From Cloacimonetes bacterium UBA6081 (lineage in GTDB: Bacteria > Cloacimonadota > Cloacimonadia > Cloacimonadales > Cloacimonadaceae): a stretch of 8,482 nt of DNA. The DNA is taken from contig DIXL01000123.1 in assembly GCA_002428685.1 (NCBI GenBank), positions 710 through 9,191 of the forward strand, given 5' to 3'. The notes under the pieces are model-generated. The model saw only the letters and a list, made by a program, of their open reading frames with translations. It ran no database searches and was not told the DNA's origin. Below are positions 7,376 to 8,482 of this stretch, in pieces (the first letter of the stretch is position 1; each line of letters begins with the position of its first letter). The position numbers and the translations under genes were made by a program.

Positions 7376-8482
7376 ATGACTACTGAGAATGAAGAACTAA
7401 AGAAGAAACTCGAAGATGCGCTAAAGCGAATCAGCGAACTGGAGGCAGAGAACTCCAAGTTGAGAAATCTGGTTTCGATTGTTACTCACCCATCAGACCA
7501 GAGTACTGAACCCTCAATTCATACTGAAAGTCTCCAAAAGCATCCCCCCGAAGATACACATACTGTAAGATCAACTTCGGTAGATGCTCCGATCAACAAT
7601 CAATCCAGTCCCGAGGACAAGGTACGGCTCTTTCGCTGCTTGTTTCGAGGAAGAGAAGACGTGTTTGCGATCAGATGGGTTGGAAAAGACAACAGATCAG
7701 GCTACTCACCAGCCTGCTATAATGATTGGAAACACGAAGTGTGCGGTAGGTATAAGAAAATCCCCTGTGCAAACTGTGAGAACAGAAAGCTCATCCCACT
7801 CGATGATAAACAGATATACAGGCATCTGAGTGGCGAGATCATTATTGGCATCTATCCCCTTCTGGAAGACGATACATGCAATTTTCTGGCTATAGATTTT
7901 GACAAGAAGGGATGGCGAGATGATGTGAAGGCATTGATCGATATCTGCAAGCAATTTCATGTTCCTGGCTATGTTGAGATATCCAGGTCAGGGAACGGTG
8001 CCCATGTTTGGTTCTTCTTTGAGGAAACGATATCTGCAGCCCAGGCACGCAGGTTTAGGAACTACCCTCCTCGCAAATGCAATGGAGAATCGCCACCAAA
8101 TCGGCTTTGATTCATTTGACCGCATGTTCCCCAGTCAAGATACTATGCCCAAAGGTGGTTTTGGAAACCTGATTGCCTTGCCCCTGCAAAAGAAAGCCCG
8201 GGAGAGTGGGCACAGTGAGTTTGTTGATCACCGGATGCATAGGATTGATGATCAATGGCTCTTCCTATCTCAAGTAGAATGACTCAGTAAACACAGGATC
8301 AACGCAATTCTCGCAGAACTACCCGCTGGCCAGGGTTCCATGGGTTTGTCTCAGATAATTACATCTGAAGTAGATGAAACCATGCCTTGGGAAGCGAAAC
8401 AAGCCCAACCTGAGGAGCATAATGATCTACCTTCTCAGATTCAAATTGTCTTGAGCAATTGAAGTGGATTACTTCGTTAGGA
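7376..8482 (+). pseudogene. TOTE-type archaeo-eukaryotic primase protein, broken and cut by the window edge
   Basis: Remains of a TOTE conflict-system primase/helicase protein. The AEP domain makes RNA or DNA primers; in complete relatives it is followed by a superfamily 2 helicase and often a nuclease. The first 226 codons are intact. Residues 1-33 form a Leu/Glu/Lys-rich coiled coil and about 35-80 a low-complexity linker. A Cys cluster (C114, C123, C131, C134) precedes the metal-binding motif FLAIDFDK (170-177, D174 and D176) and SGNGAH (205-210, H210). At T8054-8056 one extra T shifts the frame: the first frame ends at 8110, while family-like sequence (TTLLANAMENRHQIGFDSFD, then MPKGGFGNLIALPLQKK) continues from 8055 in another frame to a TGA at 8280-8282. 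In that same frame, family-like sequence (DLPSQIQIVLSN) resumes to a second TGA at 8460-8462. Dropping T8460 would give EVDYFVR to the edge. GAGG at 7367-7370 supports the start. No helicase motif falls inside the window. The AEP assignment is firm; the conflict role comes from the family. Confidence 0.85.

Noticed and set aside
8280..8462. TGA read as an amino acid (recoded genetic code or selenocysteine)
   Set aside because: The permease gene ends naturally on TGA, the same gene also needs a frameshift, and no structured element after the TGA was recognised by eye.

Overview
The window reads as chromosomal DNA of a Gram-negative-type bacterium in or near the FCB group. My best guess is a Cloacimonadota-like lineage, at moderate-to-low confidence. 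The main evidence is SecA (1057 aa). It carries two extra blocks relative to E. coli SecA: about 56 residues before Walker A and about 85-90 residues in the preprotein cross-linking region. The second block resembles the insertion I know from Bacteroidota/Chlorobi SecA. Clear Shine-Dalgarno-like sequences (TAAGGATA before both secA and topA) argue against a typical Bacteroidota member. Repeat-rich intergenic regions are compatible with this placement.

Layout. Bases 1-189 hold 2.5 copies of a 75-bp tandem, hairpin-forming repeat. Bases 192-6967 hold three intact genes, all on the minus strand and transcribed in the order secA, topA, MacB/FtsX-type ABC permease. The secA-topA gap is 107 bp and contains two adjacent short-repeat arrays, one of 8-bp and one of 7-bp units. 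The topA-permease gap is only 3 bp, so the permease start is probably translationally coupled to the end of topA. Bases 6968-7375 form a divergent intergenic region. It holds a plausible secA promoter, a possible leader hairpin and a degenerate repeat of about 43 bp. From 7376 to the right edge, on the plus strand, lies a decayed gene for a TOTE-type archaeo-eukaryotic primase (AEP) protein. It has a coiled-coil N-terminus, a Cys-rich segment, a DxD motif and an SGxGxH motif. It is broken by a one-base frameshift near 8054-8056, an in-frame TGA at 8280-8282 and a second TGA or frameshift at about 8460, and it runs off the window.

How the parts relate. SecA (ATPase of the Sec export pathway), topoisomerase I (relaxes negative supercoils) and the membrane permease are housekeeping or envelope genes in one orientation and possibly one transcription unit. 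The primase-like gene belongs to a family found in predicted conflict/defence or mobile contexts and probably marks the start of an accessory segment. I see no intact new system here. The most informative accessory signals are the decaying TOTE-like gene, the degenerate repeat upstream of it, and the two other repeat families.
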